A DNA stretch of 64,000 bases from assembly GCF_009671065.1 (NCBI RefSeq), contig NZ_CP046027.1, positions 1 to 64,000 on the forward strand, in the 5' to 3' direction. This DNA comes from Neisseria brasiliensis (lineage in GTDB: Bacteria > Pseudomonadota > Gammaproteobacteria > Burkholderiales > Neisseriaceae). The position numbers and the translations under genes were made by a program. A model generated the notes under the pieces. The model searched no databases and was not told where the DNA came from. It saw only the letters and a program-made list of their open reading frames with translations. How positions within the stretch are numbered: the first letter of the stretch is position 1; each line of letters begins with the position of its first letter. Of this stretch, positions 24,121 through 33,218 are shown one piece after another.

Positions 24121-24975
24121 ATGAACCCGATTTTTGAACTTGAACGGAAAATATTTCATCGAAAATTATTAGGCAGCATTCTGACTACCAATGCCAAAGG
24201 TATTGTCAGCAATGCAGATGGCAACAACGGTAGAAGCTGCACCATCGCAAAAGGTATTGCAGAATTACTGGAAGCCGAAACAGTTACTGAACGTGCCGCA
24301 GGACAAACCTCCGGAAATGCGTTTGAAGCAATTTGCAGCCAATTTGTAGAATCTGCTTTTAAAAAATTAAATCATCTGCGCCCCGGGGATTGGAACGTGC
24401 GTCAAATCGGTTCACGCAATCGTTTGGAAATTGCTAATTATCAGCAATATGCACATTTGGTTGCACTTGCCCACGCCGCAGAAAACAATCCTGAATTGGC
24501 AGCCGCATTAGGCAGTGACTACACTATTACACCTGATATTATCGTTACTCGTGATTTGGTTGATGATGAAGAAATCAACCGTCATGAATTTTTAGTGGAT
24601 AACAATATCGCTAAGCTTGCCAGTCTGAGAAAAAACAATGTCTTGCCATTGCTTCATGCCAGTATTTCCTGCAAATGGACAATCCGCAGCGACCGCGCCC
24701 AAAATGCCCGTTCTGAAGGTTTGAATTTAGTTCGCAACCGCAAAGGCCGCCTGCCACATGTGGTTGTTGTTACCGCAGAACCGACACCCAGCCGGATTTC
24801 ATCCATTGCTTTAGGTACAGGCGAAATTGACTGTGTTTACCATTTTGCCTTATATGAGCTAGAAAAAACCTTACAAACTTCAGGCTATGAAGATGCTTTG
24901 GACTTATTCTACATCATGGTAAATGGCAAACGATTGAAAGATATTTCCGACTTGCCTCTTGATTTAGCTATTTGA
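24121..24975 (+). CDS. Type II restriction endonuclease, NgoMIV-like
   Basis: A 284-residue protein I recognise as close to R.NgoMIV, a tetrameric enzyme cutting GCCGGC. The core of the active site is present: E69 (GNAFEAI), D139 (ITPDI), S183-C184-K185 (SISCKW) and E199 (ARSEG). These correspond to the metal-binding and catalytic residues of the NgoMIV / Cfr10I group. It follows the methyltransferase after a one-base gap and precedes purK without a visible terminator. All key residues are intact, so activity is plausible. Confidence 0.92.
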   Translation: MNPIFELERKIFHRKLLGSILTTNAKGIVSNADGNNGRSCTIAKGIAELLEAETVTERAAGQTSGNAFEAICSQFVESAFKKLNHLRPGDWNVRQIGSRNRLEIANYQQYAHLVALAHAAENNPELAAALGSDYTITPDIIVTRDLVDDEEINRHEFLVDNNIAKLASLRKNNVLPLLHASISCKWTIRSDRAQNARSEGLNLVRNRKGRLPHVVVVTAEPTPSRISSIALGTGEIDCVYHFALYELEKTLQTSGYEDALDLFYIMVNGKRLKDISDLPLDLAI

Positions 24976-25000
24976 TTTTACATTTTTAACAAACAAAACC

Positions 25001-26146
25001 ATGCAAAACACCCCCATTCTCCCCCCCGCCAACCTCGGCATTCTCGGCGGCGGCCAGCTTGGCCGTATGTTTGCCGTTGCCGCCAAAACCATGGGCTACC
25101 GCATAACCGTGCTCGACCCCGACCCCAACGCTCCGGCGGCGGAATTTGCAGACCGTCATTTGTGCGCGGCGTTTGACGATGCCGATGCCTTAAACGAATT
25201 GGCTAAATGCGCGGCGGTGACCACCGAATTTGAAAACGTAAACGCTGATGCGATGCGCTTTTTGGCACAGCACACCAATGTTTCCCCAAGCGGCGATTGT
25301 GTGGCGGTGGCGCAAAACCGCATTCAGGAAAAAGCATGGATTCAAAAAGCCGGTTTACAAACTGCGCCGTATCAGGCCGTCTTTAAAATGGAAGACATTA
25401 CCGAAGAGAGCGCAGCATTTTTACCGGGGATTTTGAAAACTGCCACACTGGGTTACGACGGCAAGGGCCAAATCCGCGTGAAGACCTTGGATGATCTGAA
25501 AGCTGCTTTTGCCGAGCATGGCGGCGTGGATTGTGTGTTGGAAAAAATGGTCGATTTGCGCGGCGAAATTTCGGTGGTAGTCTGCCGCTTAAACAGCGAC
25601 AATGTGCAAACCTTTGACCCTGCGGAAAATATTCACGAAAACGGTATTCTGGCCTACTCCATCGTTCCGGCGCGTTTGAGTGCTGATATTCAGCAACAGG
25701 CGCGGCAGATGGCGCAGCGCTTAGCCGATGAATTGGATTATGTCGGCGTGTTAGCGGTGGAAATGTTTGTTGTCGGCGATACGCATGAATTGGTGGTTAA
25801 TGAAATCGCCCCGCGTCCGCACAACTCCGGCCACCACACCATCGACGCTTGTGCGGTCAGCCAATATCAGCAGCAAGTGCGCATTATGTGCAATCTGCCG
25901 CCGGCCGACACCCTCCTGCTCTCGGCCTGCTGCATGGCGAATATTTTGGGTGATGTTTGGGGTGAAGACGGCAGCGAACCGGATTGGCTGCCGCTGCAAA
26001 GCGATACGGCTTCTTTCCTGCATCTCTACGGCAAAAAAGCCGCGCGTGCTGGTCGTAAAATGGGGCATTTTGTCACGCTGGCCAAGGATGCTGATGCCGC
26101 TTTTGCAAAAGCCCAAGCCTTACACGCCACATTGAAACGCGCTTAA
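25001..26146 (+). CDS. purK: N5-carboxyaminoimidazole ribonucleotide synthase
   Basis: An ATP-grasp enzyme of purine synthesis that carboxylates AIR to N5-CAIR. The N terminus has LGILGGGQLGRMFAVAAKTMGY. The ATP-grasp core includes LKTATLGYDGKGQ, VLEKMVDLRGEISVVV and NEIAPRPHNSGHHTIDAC. Length 381 is normal. A run of seven C residues (25021-25027) lies within the first ten codons. The gene starts 25 bases after the restriction endonuclease. Confidence 0.96.
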   Translation: MQNTPILPPANLGILGGGQLGRMFAVAAKTMGYRITVLDPDPNAPAAEFADRHLCAAFDDADALNELAKCAAVTTEFENVNADAMRFLAQHTNVSPSGDCVAVAQNRIQEKAWIQKAGLQTAPYQAVFKMEDITEESAAFLPGILKTATLGYDGKGQIRVKTLDDLKAAFAEHGGVDCVLEKMVDLRGEISVVVCRLNSDNVQTFDPAENIHENGILAYSIVPARLSADIQQQARQMAQRLADELDYVGVLAVEMFVVGDTHELVVNEIAPRPHNSGHHTIDACAVSQYQQQVRIMCNLPPADTLLLSACCMANILGDVWGEDGSEPDWLPLQSDTASFLHLYGKKAARAGRKMGHFVTLAKDADAAFAKAQALHATLKRA

Positions 26147-26169
26147 GGGCTTTGCAATCGTTTTCTGTT

Positions 26170-26289
26170 TTCAGACGGCATTTGCGCTACAATACGCCGT
26201 CTGAAAACATCTACATCGGGTCGGATTTTATATCCGACATTTTTTATTGATTGTTCAGACGGCCTATTTTTATCAAAGCCGTCTGAAAT
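26170..26289. repeat. Cluster of inverted DUS pairs and a TCGGATA hairpin
   Basis: A first inverted DUS pair lies at about 26170-26208, then the hairpin GTCGGATTTTATATCCGAC at 26220-26239, then a second DUS pair at about 26253-26287. The hairpin resembles the GTCGGATAC repeats at 42755-43140. The cluster probably terminates purK. Confidence 0.7.
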
Positions 26290-26304
26290 CCTAAGTTCCC
26301 CATT

Positions 26305-26910
26305 ATGAAAGCTTTACTCGATTTCCTGCCTCTGATTGTTTTTTTCTACCTGTATAAAACCGTCGAGCCTACCGATACCAACCATCCGCTGCTACAACTG
26401 ACCGGAGCGGCAGGCAGCGACAATAATCACGTTTTAGCCGCTACCGCCGGTTTGATTATTGCCACGGTACTGGTGTACGGCTATCAATTGGTGAAACAGA
26501 AATTCCGTTTGGAGCGCCAGCAATGGTTTGTGCTGGCGATGACAGTGGTGTTCGGCGGTGTGACGCTGGCCTTGAGCGACGATTATTACATCCGCCTGAA
26601 AGCCGTGTTGCTCAATGCCGCATTCGGCGTGGGCATGCTGGTGTCGCACTTTTTCTTCAGCGACCGCCGCTCTGCCGTACAAAAAATGTTTGATTCTGTA
26701 CTGGTGTTGTCAGCCGATGGCTGGAAGAAACTCAATTGGGCTTGGGCGGGCATGTTTTTCCTGCTGGCTGCGCTGCATGCTTTTTTTGCCTTTGTGTTTG
26801 CCGGTGGCCGATATTGGGGCGAATTTACCGCATTCGGCGATTTGATTGTGATGTTCAGCTGCATGGGCATTATGTTTTTCGTGTTGCGCAAGCATTTCAA
26901 AAGTGAATGA
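26305..26910 (+). CDS. yciB: YciB / IspA-family inner-membrane septation protein
   Basis: A 201-residue membrane protein with five or six hydrophobic segments. The N terminus MKALLDFLPLIVFFYLYK is the family signature, and LVKQKFRLERQQWFVLAMTVVFGGVTL and LNWAWAGMFFLLAALHAFFAF are also typical. The family is linked to cell-envelope integrity and septation (intracellular septation protein A in Shigella). The precise activity is unknown. Confidence 0.88.
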   Translation: MKALLDFLPLIVFFYLYKTVEPTDTNHPLLQLTGAAGSDNNHVLAATAGLIIATVLVYGYQLVKQKFRLERQQWFVLAMTVVFGGVTLALSDDYYIRLKAVLLNAAFGVGMLVSHFFFSDRRSAVQKMFDSVLVLSADGWKKLNWAWAGMFFLLAALHAFFAFVFAGGRYWGEFTAFGDLIVMFSCMGIMFFVLRKHFKSE

Positions 26911-26930
26911 CAGCAGCAAAAATTCCGTTT

Positions 26931-27001
26931 AAAGGCCGTCTGAATCAGCTGTGTTATTGCTATAATCACCTTATCGATTATTGATTTTCAGACGGCCTTT
27001 G
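26931..27001. terminator. Inverted DUS pair with long AT-rich loop
   Basis: Two inverted DUS cores 40-50 bases apart. The AT-rich loop may carry the promoter of the following acetyltransferase gene. Confidence 0.55.
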
Positions 27002-27027
27002 TTTGATATTTTAATGTGAAAACCACC

Positions 27028-27510
27028 ATGAACCTGCTCACCGTGCTCCGCCCCGCGACCGAAAAAGACTGCCCTTTCATTCACAGCGCGCATCTGCATG
27101 CCGTGCAATACACCTGCATCCGCAGCTACAACGAGCGCGTATTGCAGGCATGGGAAGAATTACTCGGCATGGAAAGCTATCACGCCACCATGGCCGATAA
27201 AACCAAGGCTTTGTGGGTAGTGGAATACCGTGGTGTGATTCAAGGCTTTTTCCAGGTCGATTTCAAAGAAGCACAGCTCGATGCGCTCTATGTGCATCCT
27301 TTAATGCACAACAAAGGCTTGGGTACGGCGCTGTTGCAGCGTGCTGAAGAATTGGCACACGACGCAGGCTTGAGCTTCCTGAAACTGTATGCTTCACTCA
27401 ATTCCGTGCCGTTTTACCGCTTAAACGGCTACGAATCCTTAGGCGAAGCGGTATTGCCCTTAAACGAACAGGTCAAAGTCAAATGCGAATTAATGCGCAA
27501 ATATGTATAG
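27028..27510 (+). CDS. GNAT-family N-acetyltransferase
   Basis: A 160-residue protein with the GNAT fold. LDALYVHPLMHNKGLGTALLQRAEELAHDAG is the acetyl-CoA pyrophosphate loop (motif A), followed by LKLYASLNSVPFYRLNGYESLGE (motif B). The substrate is unknown. I take the ATG at 27028 (MNLLTVLRP); a GTG four codons upstream is an alternative. Confidence 0.85.
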   Translation: MNLLTVLRPATEKDCPFIHSAHLHAVQYTCIRSYNERVLQAWEELLGMESYHATMADKTKALWVVEYRGVIQGFFQVDFKEAQLDALYVHPLMHNKGLGTALLQRAEELAHDAGLSFLKLYASLNSVPFYRLNGYESLGEAVLPLNEQVKVKCELMRKYV

Positions 27511-27517
27511 CAGTTAT

Positions 27518-27548
27518 CAGGCCGTCTGAAAATTTTCAGACGGCCTAT
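27518..27548. terminator. Inverted DUS pair
   Basis: An inverted DUS pair with an AATT loop, eight bases after the acetyltransferase stop. Confidence 0.8.
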
Positions 27549-27667
27549 TTGTTAAGTGTATAAAATATATAACTAAAAATCCTTTCGATACAATCAACCA
27601 TTCTTTCCTTTTTTTCTGCCTGCCGATTAAAGTGTGTCCGACAACACGATGACACAAAGGAACACAC

Positions 27668-28693
27668 ATGGGCAAAATCCGCTTCATCATCGCCTTAACC
27701 GCGCTGTCTTTGGCTGCTTGCGGCAGCGGTAAAACCAATACCGAAAAAAGCCAATATAAGAAAATTCTCAACGTATCCTATGACGTATCGCGCGATTTTT
27801 TCAAAGCGTATAACCCCTTGTTTATCGAACATTTCAGCAGAAATCATCCGCATATCGACCTACATATCCAGCAATCACACGGCGGCTCGAGTAAACAAGC
27901 CATGTCGGTGGCCAACGGCTTGCCTGCCGATGTTGTGACCATGAACCAAACTTCCGACATCGATTCACTGCAACAACGCGGTTTAGTTAAATCTGATTGG
28001 ACGCAACGTTTACCGAATAATGCCGTGCCATTTTCCAGCGTGACTGTATTTCTCGTGCGCAAAGGCAATCCGCAAAACGTTTACGACTGGGCAGACTTGG
28101 CGCGTGATAACCTGCAAGTTGTGTTCGCCAACCCGAAAACCAGCGGCAACGGCCGTTATGCCTTCTTGGGCGCATACGGCTATGGTTTGAAAGCGAATAA
28201 CGGCAATGAAGCCGACGCGAAAAACTTTATGCGCAAGCTGCTGAATAATGTGCCAATGTTTGAAAACGGCAGCCGCGCCGCCACCACCAGCTTCACCCAG
28301 CGCCAAATCGGCGATGTGTTGATTACCTTGGAAAACGAAGCCAATATCGTCAGCCACCACCTTGCGCCAGGCCAATTCGACATCGTTTACCCAAGCTACA
28401 CCGTCGAAGCGCAAACCCCCGTCGCCGTGGTTGACAGCGTGGCCGATAAAAAAGATTCCGCAGCCATTTCCAAAGAATACCTAGCATTCTTGTGGAGCAA
28501 GCCGGCGCAAGAGTTGGCGGCCGAACTCTACTTCCGCCCGAGTGACAAATCTATTTTGTCCGCCAACCATGCCGATTTTCCCGATTTGGAAACCTTCCGC
28601 CCCGACGAAACCTTAGGCACATGGTCGTACATCATGCAGAAATTTTTTGCCGACGGCGGCATGTTTGACGAATTGACGACTACCGCAAAGTAA
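27668..28693 (+). CDS. sbp: Sulfate-binding protein, first of two tandem paralogues
   Basis: A periplasmic solute-binding protein of the sulfate/thiosulfate ABC importer. The signal ends in SLAACGSG, a lipobox, so it is probably lipid-anchored. Family motifs are LNVSYDVSRDFFKAYNPLF, QSHGGSSKQAMSVANGLPADVVTMNQ and NPKTSGNGRYAFLGAYGYG. Length 341 is normal. AAAGGA precedes the ATG. A very similar paralogue lies at 29031-30086. The permease and ATPase genes are not in the window. Confidence 0.93.
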   Translation: MGKIRFIIALTALSLAACGSGKTNTEKSQYKKILNVSYDVSRDFFKAYNPLFIEHFSRNHPHIDLHIQQSHGGSSKQAMSVANGLPADVVTMNQTSDIDSLQQRGLVKSDWTQRLPNNAVPFSSVTVFLVRKGNPQNVYDWADLARDNLQVVFANPKTSGNGRYAFLGAYGYGLKANNGNEADAKNFMRKLLNNVPMFENGSRAATTSFTQRQIGDVLITLENEANIVSHHLAPGQFDIVYPSYTVEAQTPVAVVDSVADKKDSAAISKEYLAFLWSKPAQELAAELYFRPSDKSILSANHADFPDLETFRPDETLGTWSYIMQKFFADGGMFDELTTTAK

Positions 28694-28749
28694 ACCTTTA
28701 GGCCGAGATCTTTACAAAACTCCTGCCAAAACCAGCCTACATACAATAG

Positions 28750-28855
28750 CCGTCATTCCCGCGCAGGCGGGAATCCATCTCAAAATTTAAGAACCCTATT
28801 TTATTGAATAGCTTGTTATGCTCAAAAATGGATTCCCGCCTACGCGGGAATGACA
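28750..28855. repeat. dRS3-flanked mosaic repeat (NIME type)
   Basis: Inverted dRS3 repeats enclose about 60 bases. The interior closely resembles that of 59666-59772 (shared ATCTCA, CCTATTTTATT, CTCAAAAATGGATTCCC). It lies between the two sbp genes. The remaining bases up to 29030 hold a DUS pair and the promoter region of the second sbp. Confidence 0.85.
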
Positions 28856-28901
28856 GCGGTTTTAGTTTTTATTAATTTTTCATCAGATTTTGTAGATATC
28901 T

Positions 28902-28933
28902 CAGGCCGTCCGAAAGCCTTTCAGACGGCCTGC
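28902..28933. terminator. Inverted DUS pair, one arm mutated
   Basis: The left arm reads GCCGTCCGAA (one base from the core) and the right arm is intact. It lies between the two sbp genes. Confidence 0.65.
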
Positions 28934-29030
28934 TACTTATAACCAAAACTGATAACCATCAAATCAAACATTATTTCTCATGTTCAATCAGGCGGTATAA
29001 AGTACGCCCATCGATTGAAGGAGCCAACAC

Positions 29031-30086
29031 ATGACCATCCGTAACCTCACCCTTGCTGCCATCGCAGCTTCCATAGCCTTAACCGCCTGCACCCCGAAAG
29101 AAGAAAAAGCCGCCGACGGCAATGCTGCTGCACCTGCTGCCAATGGCAAAGGCATTACCCTGTTGAACGTGTCTTACGATGTGGCACGCGATTTCTATAA
29201 AGAATACAACCCGCTGTTTATCAAAGAATACCAAGCCAAACACAATGGCGCGGAGATTGATGTGCAGCAGTCACACGGTGGCTCAAGCAAACAGGCTTTG
29301 TCTGTGGCCAACGGTTTGGCAGCCGATGTGGTGACCATGAACCAAACGTCCGACATCGAATTGCTCGAGCAAAAAGGCTTGGTGAAAAACGACTGGACGC
29401 AACGCCTGCCGGATAACGCCGTGCCGTTTACCAGCACCACCGTCTTCTTGGTGCGCAAAGGCAATCCGAAACAGATTCAAGACTGGAGCGACTTAACCAA
29501 AGAAGGCGTGCAAATTGTCTTGGCCAACCCGAAAACCACCGGCAACGGCCGCTATGCCTTCTTGGGCGCATACGGCTACGGCTTGAAAGTAAACAACGGC
29601 GATGAAGCCAAAACCAACGAATTTGTCGCAGCTTTCCTGAAAAACGCGCCCGTATTTGAAAACGGCGGCCGCGCAGCCACCACCACCTTCAGCCAACGCA
29701 ACATCGGCGATGTATTGGTCACGTTTGAAAACGAAGCCAACCACGTCAGCAAAAAACTGACCCAAGACCAATTTGAAATCGTTTACCCGAGCTACACCAT
29801 TTTGTCGGAAAGCCCGGTTGCCGTGGTTGATTCTGTCGTAGAGAAAAAAGGCACGCAGGAAGCTGCCAAAGAATATTTGGAATATCTGTGGAGCGAACCG
29901 GCACAAGAATTGGCAGCCAAGCTTTACCTGCGTCCGCGCAATACCGATGTTTTGGCCAAACACCAAGCCGATTTCCCGGCTATTGAAACCTTCACGCCAA
30001 ACGAAAAATTCGGCGCATGGGAAGACATCATGAAGAAATATTTTGCCGACGGCGGTTTGGTGGATCAACTGTCGCCTAAGAAATAA
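29031..30086 (+). CDS. sbp: Sulfate-binding protein, second tandem paralogue
   Basis: A 351-residue paralogue of the protein at 27668-28693. The lipobox is ALTACTPK, followed by an alanine-rich linker (EKAADGNAAAPAANGKG) absent from the first copy. The ligand-binding motifs VSYDVARDFYKEYNPLF, QSHGGSSKQALSVANGLAADV and NPKTTGNGRYAFLGAYGYG are conserved. A clean AAGGAG precedes the ATG. It is separated from the first copy by a mosaic repeat and a DUS hairpin, so the two are probably transcribed independently. Confidence 0.94.
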   Translation: MTIRNLTLAAIAASIALTACTPKEEKAADGNAAAPAANGKGITLLNVSYDVARDFYKEYNPLFIKEYQAKHNGAEIDVQQSHGGSSKQALSVANGLAADVVTMNQTSDIELLEQKGLVKNDWTQRLPDNAVPFTSTTVFLVRKGNPKQIQDWSDLTKEGVQIVLANPKTTGNGRYAFLGAYGYGLKVNNGDEAKTNEFVAAFLKNAPVFENGGRAATTTFSQRNIGDVLVTFENEANHVSKKLTQDQFEIVYPSYTILSESPVAVVDSVVEKKGTQEAAKEYLEYLWSEPAQELAAKLYLRPRNTDVLAKHQADFPAIETFTPNEKFGAWEDIMKKYFADGGLVDQLSPKK

Positions 30087-30105
30087 AATTTGATGTGTGT
30101 AAAAA

Positions 30106-30148
30106 CAGGCCGTCTGAAAATGGATTTGCGTTTTCAGACGGCCTTTTG
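30106..30148. terminator. Inverted DUS pair, terminator of the second sbp gene
   Basis: A DUS stem with the pairing AAAATG/GCGTTTT loop region and trailing T residues. Confidence 0.82.
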
Positions 30149-30195
30149 CTGCTTGTTTTCCGTTAAAATAATGCTTTCTGTTTTTTAGGATTTAA

Positions 30196-31254
30196 ATGTC
30201 CGACCGCAAAATCATCCATATCGATATGGACGCGTTCTACGCTTCGGTAGAATTGCGCGAACAGCCGCACCTGAAAGGCAAGCCCGTGGTAGTGGCTTGG
30301 GATGGCGCGCGTTCGGTAATTTGTGCGGCTTCTTATGAAGCGCGGCAATTCGGTTTGCATTCGGCGATGTCGGTGGCGACGGCCAAACGGCTTTGCCCGC
30401 AGGCTGTCTATATTCCGCCGCATTTTGAGCTTTACCGCCAGGTATCCGCGCAGATTCACGCGATTTTCAGACGGCATACCGATTTAATCGAGCCGCTTTC
30501 TTTGGATGAAGCGTATTTGGATGTGACAGTCAACAAACAAAATATCCGCTACGCCAGAGAAATCGCCGAAAAAATCCGTGCCGAAATCTTTGCCGAAACG
30601 GGGCTGACTGCTTCCGCAGGTATTGCACCCAACAAATTTCTCGCCAAAATTGCGTCTGATTGGCGCAAGCCCAACGGCCAATTTGTGCTGCATCCGCAAA
30701 AAATCGAGGCTTTTTTGGAAACGCTGCCGCTGGGCAAAATTCCGGGTGTGGGAAAAGTCACGTTGAAAAAAATGCAGTCGCTGGGCATGCAAACTGCCGG
30801 TGATTTGCGCCGCTTCGAGCGTGGCGAACTTTTAAACCATTTCGGCCGCTACGGCTACCGGCTTTATGATTTGGCACGCGGGGTGGATGAACGGCCGGTG
30901 AAAGCCAGCCGCGAGCGTTTGCAGATTTCGACCGAAATCACGCTGCCGGAAGATTTATCGCTGGCGCAAACGATCGAACACTTACCGCATTTGGCCGAAG
31001 ATTTATGGCAACAAATCCAGCGTAAAAATGTCGATGTCAAAGGCGTGACGCTCAAACTCAAAACCCATGATTTCCGTATCATCACCCGTTCGCAGACTTA
31101 CTCTTCGGTGCTGCCCGACCGCCAAGCCCTACTCAAAGCCGCGCATACCTTGGTCGAACGCGTGCCGCCGCAAACGGAAGATGCGTTTCGCTTAATCGGC
31201 ATCGGCGTCAGCCACTTATTGCCGAAAAACCAGCAGCAATCACTTTGGTTATAA
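30196..31254 (+). CDS. dinB: DNA polymerase IV
   Basis: A Y-family translesion polymerase. The N-terminal catalytic motif is HIDMDAFYASVELRE and the second acidic motif is LSLDEAYLDVT. TASAGIAPNKFLAKIASDWRKPNGQ is typical of the thumb/palm. Length 352 is normal. A DUS core is embedded in frame (the peptide RRH at about 30467-30476). AGGA precedes the ATG. I see no LexA-type box upstream. Confidence 0.95.
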   Translation: MSDRKIIHIDMDAFYASVELREQPHLKGKPVVVAWDGARSVICAASYEARQFGLHSAMSVATAKRLCPQAVYIPPHFELYRQVSAQIHAIFRRHTDLIEPLSLDEAYLDVTVNKQNIRYAREIAEKIRAEIFAETGLTASAGIAPNKFLAKIASDWRKPNGQFVLHPQKIEAFLETLPLGKIPGVGKVTLKKMQSLGMQTAGDLRRFERGELLNHFGRYGYRLYDLARGVDERPVKASRERLQISTEITLPEDLSLAQTIEHLPHLAEDLWQQIQRKNVDVKGVTLKLKTHDFRIITRSQTYSSVLPDRQALLKAAHTLVERVPPQTEDAFRLIGIGVSHLLPKNQQQSLWL

Positions 31255-31331
31255 AGAAATAGAAAAGCATTCTTTCCTTTCGCTTTGCGACAGGCGGACA
31301 ATGAGGGTATGACAATAATTTCAGACAGCCC

Positions 31332-31474
31332 GAGCCCTTTGCAAAATCTTCATCTTTGGCACATTTCTTCGTTATGCGCTGCTCGAAAGCTTGCCTATCT
31401 TCGTGATATGTCTGCGCTTTCTGTGCTGCTCTAACTTCGAACTGTACTCAAATCTGAAGTTTTGCAAAGGCCTC
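31332..31474 (-). repeat. ~145-bp MITE-like repeat (copy B, inverted)
   Basis: The ends are GAGCCCTTTGCAAAA and TTTTGCAAAGGCCTC, imperfect terminal inverted repeats. The interior matches the other copies on the opposite strand. It lies between dinB and cysH. Confidence 0.82.
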
Positions 31475-31523
31475 GGCCTTAAATCATAAAAGGCCGTCTG
31501 AAACACAATAAGGAACACCTGCC

Positions 31524-32258
31524 ATGACTTCATTTTTCCGTTCGAGCTTCTGGAAGATTCCCGAAGTAACCGCCGAAGAGCGCCAGCGCCTGCCCCAACC
31601 CACCACCACTTTAGAGCAACGTCTGCAAGAAATTGCCGAACGTTTTCCGCAATCTGTGTTTGCTTCCAGCTTGGCGGTTGAAGACATGGTGATTACCGAT
31701 GCGATATGCCGTCTGAAACTGCCTATCCGCATCATCACACTCAACACCGGCAAACTCAATCCCGAAACCGAAGCCTTAATTGCCGCCACCAATGCGCGTT
31801 ATCAAACCGAACTGGAAGTATTCCACCCGATTGAAGCCAATGCGCAAGCTTTTGAAGCGCAATTCGGCACCACCGCCATGTACGACAGCGTAGAATTACG
31901 CCGCCAATGCTGCCATATCCGCAAAATCGAACCGCTCAACCGCGCTTTGGGCAACGCGCCCGCATGGCTCACTGGTCAACGCCGCAGCCAGTCGGATACG
32001 CGCAGTGAATTGAATTTTGAAGAGCATGATTCAGGCCGCAATATCGCTAAGTTTAACCCGATTTTTGATTGGGAAGAATTAGATGTGTGGGCGTATGCGC
32101 AATCACATGATGTGCCGCTGAACGATTTGTATCACCAAGGCTACCCGAGCATCGGCTGCGAACCGTGCACCCGCCCGGTAAAAGAAGGCGAGAACATCCG
32201 CGCGGGGCGCTGGTGGTGGGAAAGCAAAGACAGCAAAGAATGTGGTTTGCACAAATAA
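31524..32258 (+). CDS. cysH: Phosphoadenylyl/adenylyl-sulfate reductase
   Basis: It reduces activated sulfate to sulfite in assimilation. Residues 45-60 carry SSLAVEDMVITDAI, the PP-loop region. The cysteines QCCHIRK and IGCEPCTRPVKEGENIRAGRWWWE are those that bind a [4Fe-4S] cluster in the APS-reductase type, so adenylylsulfate rather than PAPS is the likelier substrate. The C-terminal CGLH is the thiol-exchange motif. AAGGAACACCTGCC precedes the ATG. Sulfur genes cysI and two sbp copies lie in the same window. Confidence 0.92.
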   Translation: MTSFFRSSFWKIPEVTAEERQRLPQPTTTLEQRLQEIAERFPQSVFASSLAVEDMVITDAICRLKLPIRIITLNTGKLNPETEALIAATNARYQTELEVFHPIEANAQAFEAQFGTTAMYDSVELRRQCCHIRKIEPLNRALGNAPAWLTGQRRSQSDTRSELNFEEHDSGRNIAKFNPIFDWEELDVWAYAQSHDVPLNDLYHQGYPSIGCEPCTRPVKEGENIRAGRWWWESKDSKECGLHK

Positions 32259-32272
32259 TGCCTTAAAATACA

Positions 32273-32307
32273 AAAGGCCGTCTGAAAAATAATTTTCAGA
32301 CGGCCTT
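32273..32307. terminator. Inverted DUS pair between convergent cysH and argB
   Basis: An AT-rich loop and T tracts on both sides suit a bidirectional terminator. Confidence 0.85.
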
Positions 32308-32324
32308 GATTTTATTAATTTCAC

Positions 32325-33218
32325 TTACGCCTTATCCGCGCCCAAAATCATTGAGCCGATACCGGAATCGGTAAAGATTTCCAGCAATAACGCATTTGGC
32401 ACTCGGCCATCGATGATGTGTGTAGCCTTCACACCGTTAACTGCAGCCTCTACTGCCGAGCTGATTTTCGGCAGCATACCGCCGTAAAGCGTGCCGTCGG
32501 CAATCAATTCATCAATGCGGCTCGGGGTCAAGTTGGTCAAAAGATTGCCTTCTTTATCCAGCACACCGGTGATGTTGGTCATCATCAGAAGTTTTTCGGC
32601 GTTGAGCTCTTCCGCTAACTTACCGGCCACCAAGTCGGCATTGATGTTGAACGCTTCACCTCGTTTACCCACGCCAATCGGGGCAACCACAGGGATTTGG
32701 CCGTTGTCGATCAAGCCTTGAATCAGTGTGGTGTCGATGCTTTCCACTTCACCGACTTGGCCGATGTCCACGCCCGGGTTTTCAGGGGTGTTGATGAGCA
32801 GTTTTTTTGCTTTGATAAAATGGCCGTCGCGACCGGTCACGCCGACAGCTTTGCCGCCATGAGTGTTAATCATTGACACGATTTCTTTGTTGACATGACC
32901 GCCCAACACCATTTCAACGATGTCCATGGTTTCGCCATCAGTCACGCGCATGCCTTGTACGAACACGCCTTCTTTGCCGACACGCTCGAGCATATCGTTA
33001 ATCTGCGGGCCGCCGCCATGCACAATCACGGGGTTGATGCCCACCAGTTTCAGCAACACGATGTCGCGGGCAAAGCCTTCTTTCAAGGCCGGTTCGGTCA
33101 TGGCGCTGCCGCCGTATTTAATCACGATGGTCGAGCCGGAAAAGCGGCGGATATACGGCAGGGCTTCGGATAAAATCGCGGCTTTGTCGGCGGCGGAAAT
33201 GTGTTTCATATCGCTCAT
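32325..33218 (-). CDS. argB: Acetylglutamate kinase
   Basis: An amino acid kinase family enzyme that phosphorylates N-acetylglutamate in arginine synthesis. IKYGGSAM and VIVHGGGPQI are the nucleotide- and substrate-binding glycine loops, and NINADLVAGKLAEELNAEKLLMMTNITGVLD is typical. GGMLPKISSAVEAAVNGVKATHIIDGR is the C-terminal signature. Length 297 is normal. It is monocistronic, and its upstream region is shared with the divergent M14 gene. Confidence 0.96.
   Translation of the reverse strand: MSDMKHISAADKAAILSEALPYIRRFSGSTIVIKYGGSAMTEPALKEGFARDIVLLKLVGINPVIVHGGGPQINDMLERVGKEGVFVQGMRVTDGETMDIVEMVLGGHVNKEIVSMINTHGGKAVGVTGRDGHFIKAKKLLINTPENPGVDIGQVGEVESIDTTLIQGLIDNGQIPVVAPIGVGKRGEAFNINADLVAGKLAEELNAEKLLMMTNITGVLDKEGNLLTNLTPSRIDELIADGTLYGGMLPKISSAVEAAVNGVKATHIIDGRVPNALLLEIFTDSGIGSMILGADKA

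Noticed and set aside
23181..24975. A larger defence island around the R-M pair
   Set aside because: trpE and purK follow directly on both sides; no further defence-like genes are present.
31524..32258. A cysteine-biosynthesis operon around cysH
   Set aside because: cysH has its own leader and a terminator and is flanked by dinB and the convergent argB; the sulfur genes in this window are dispersed.
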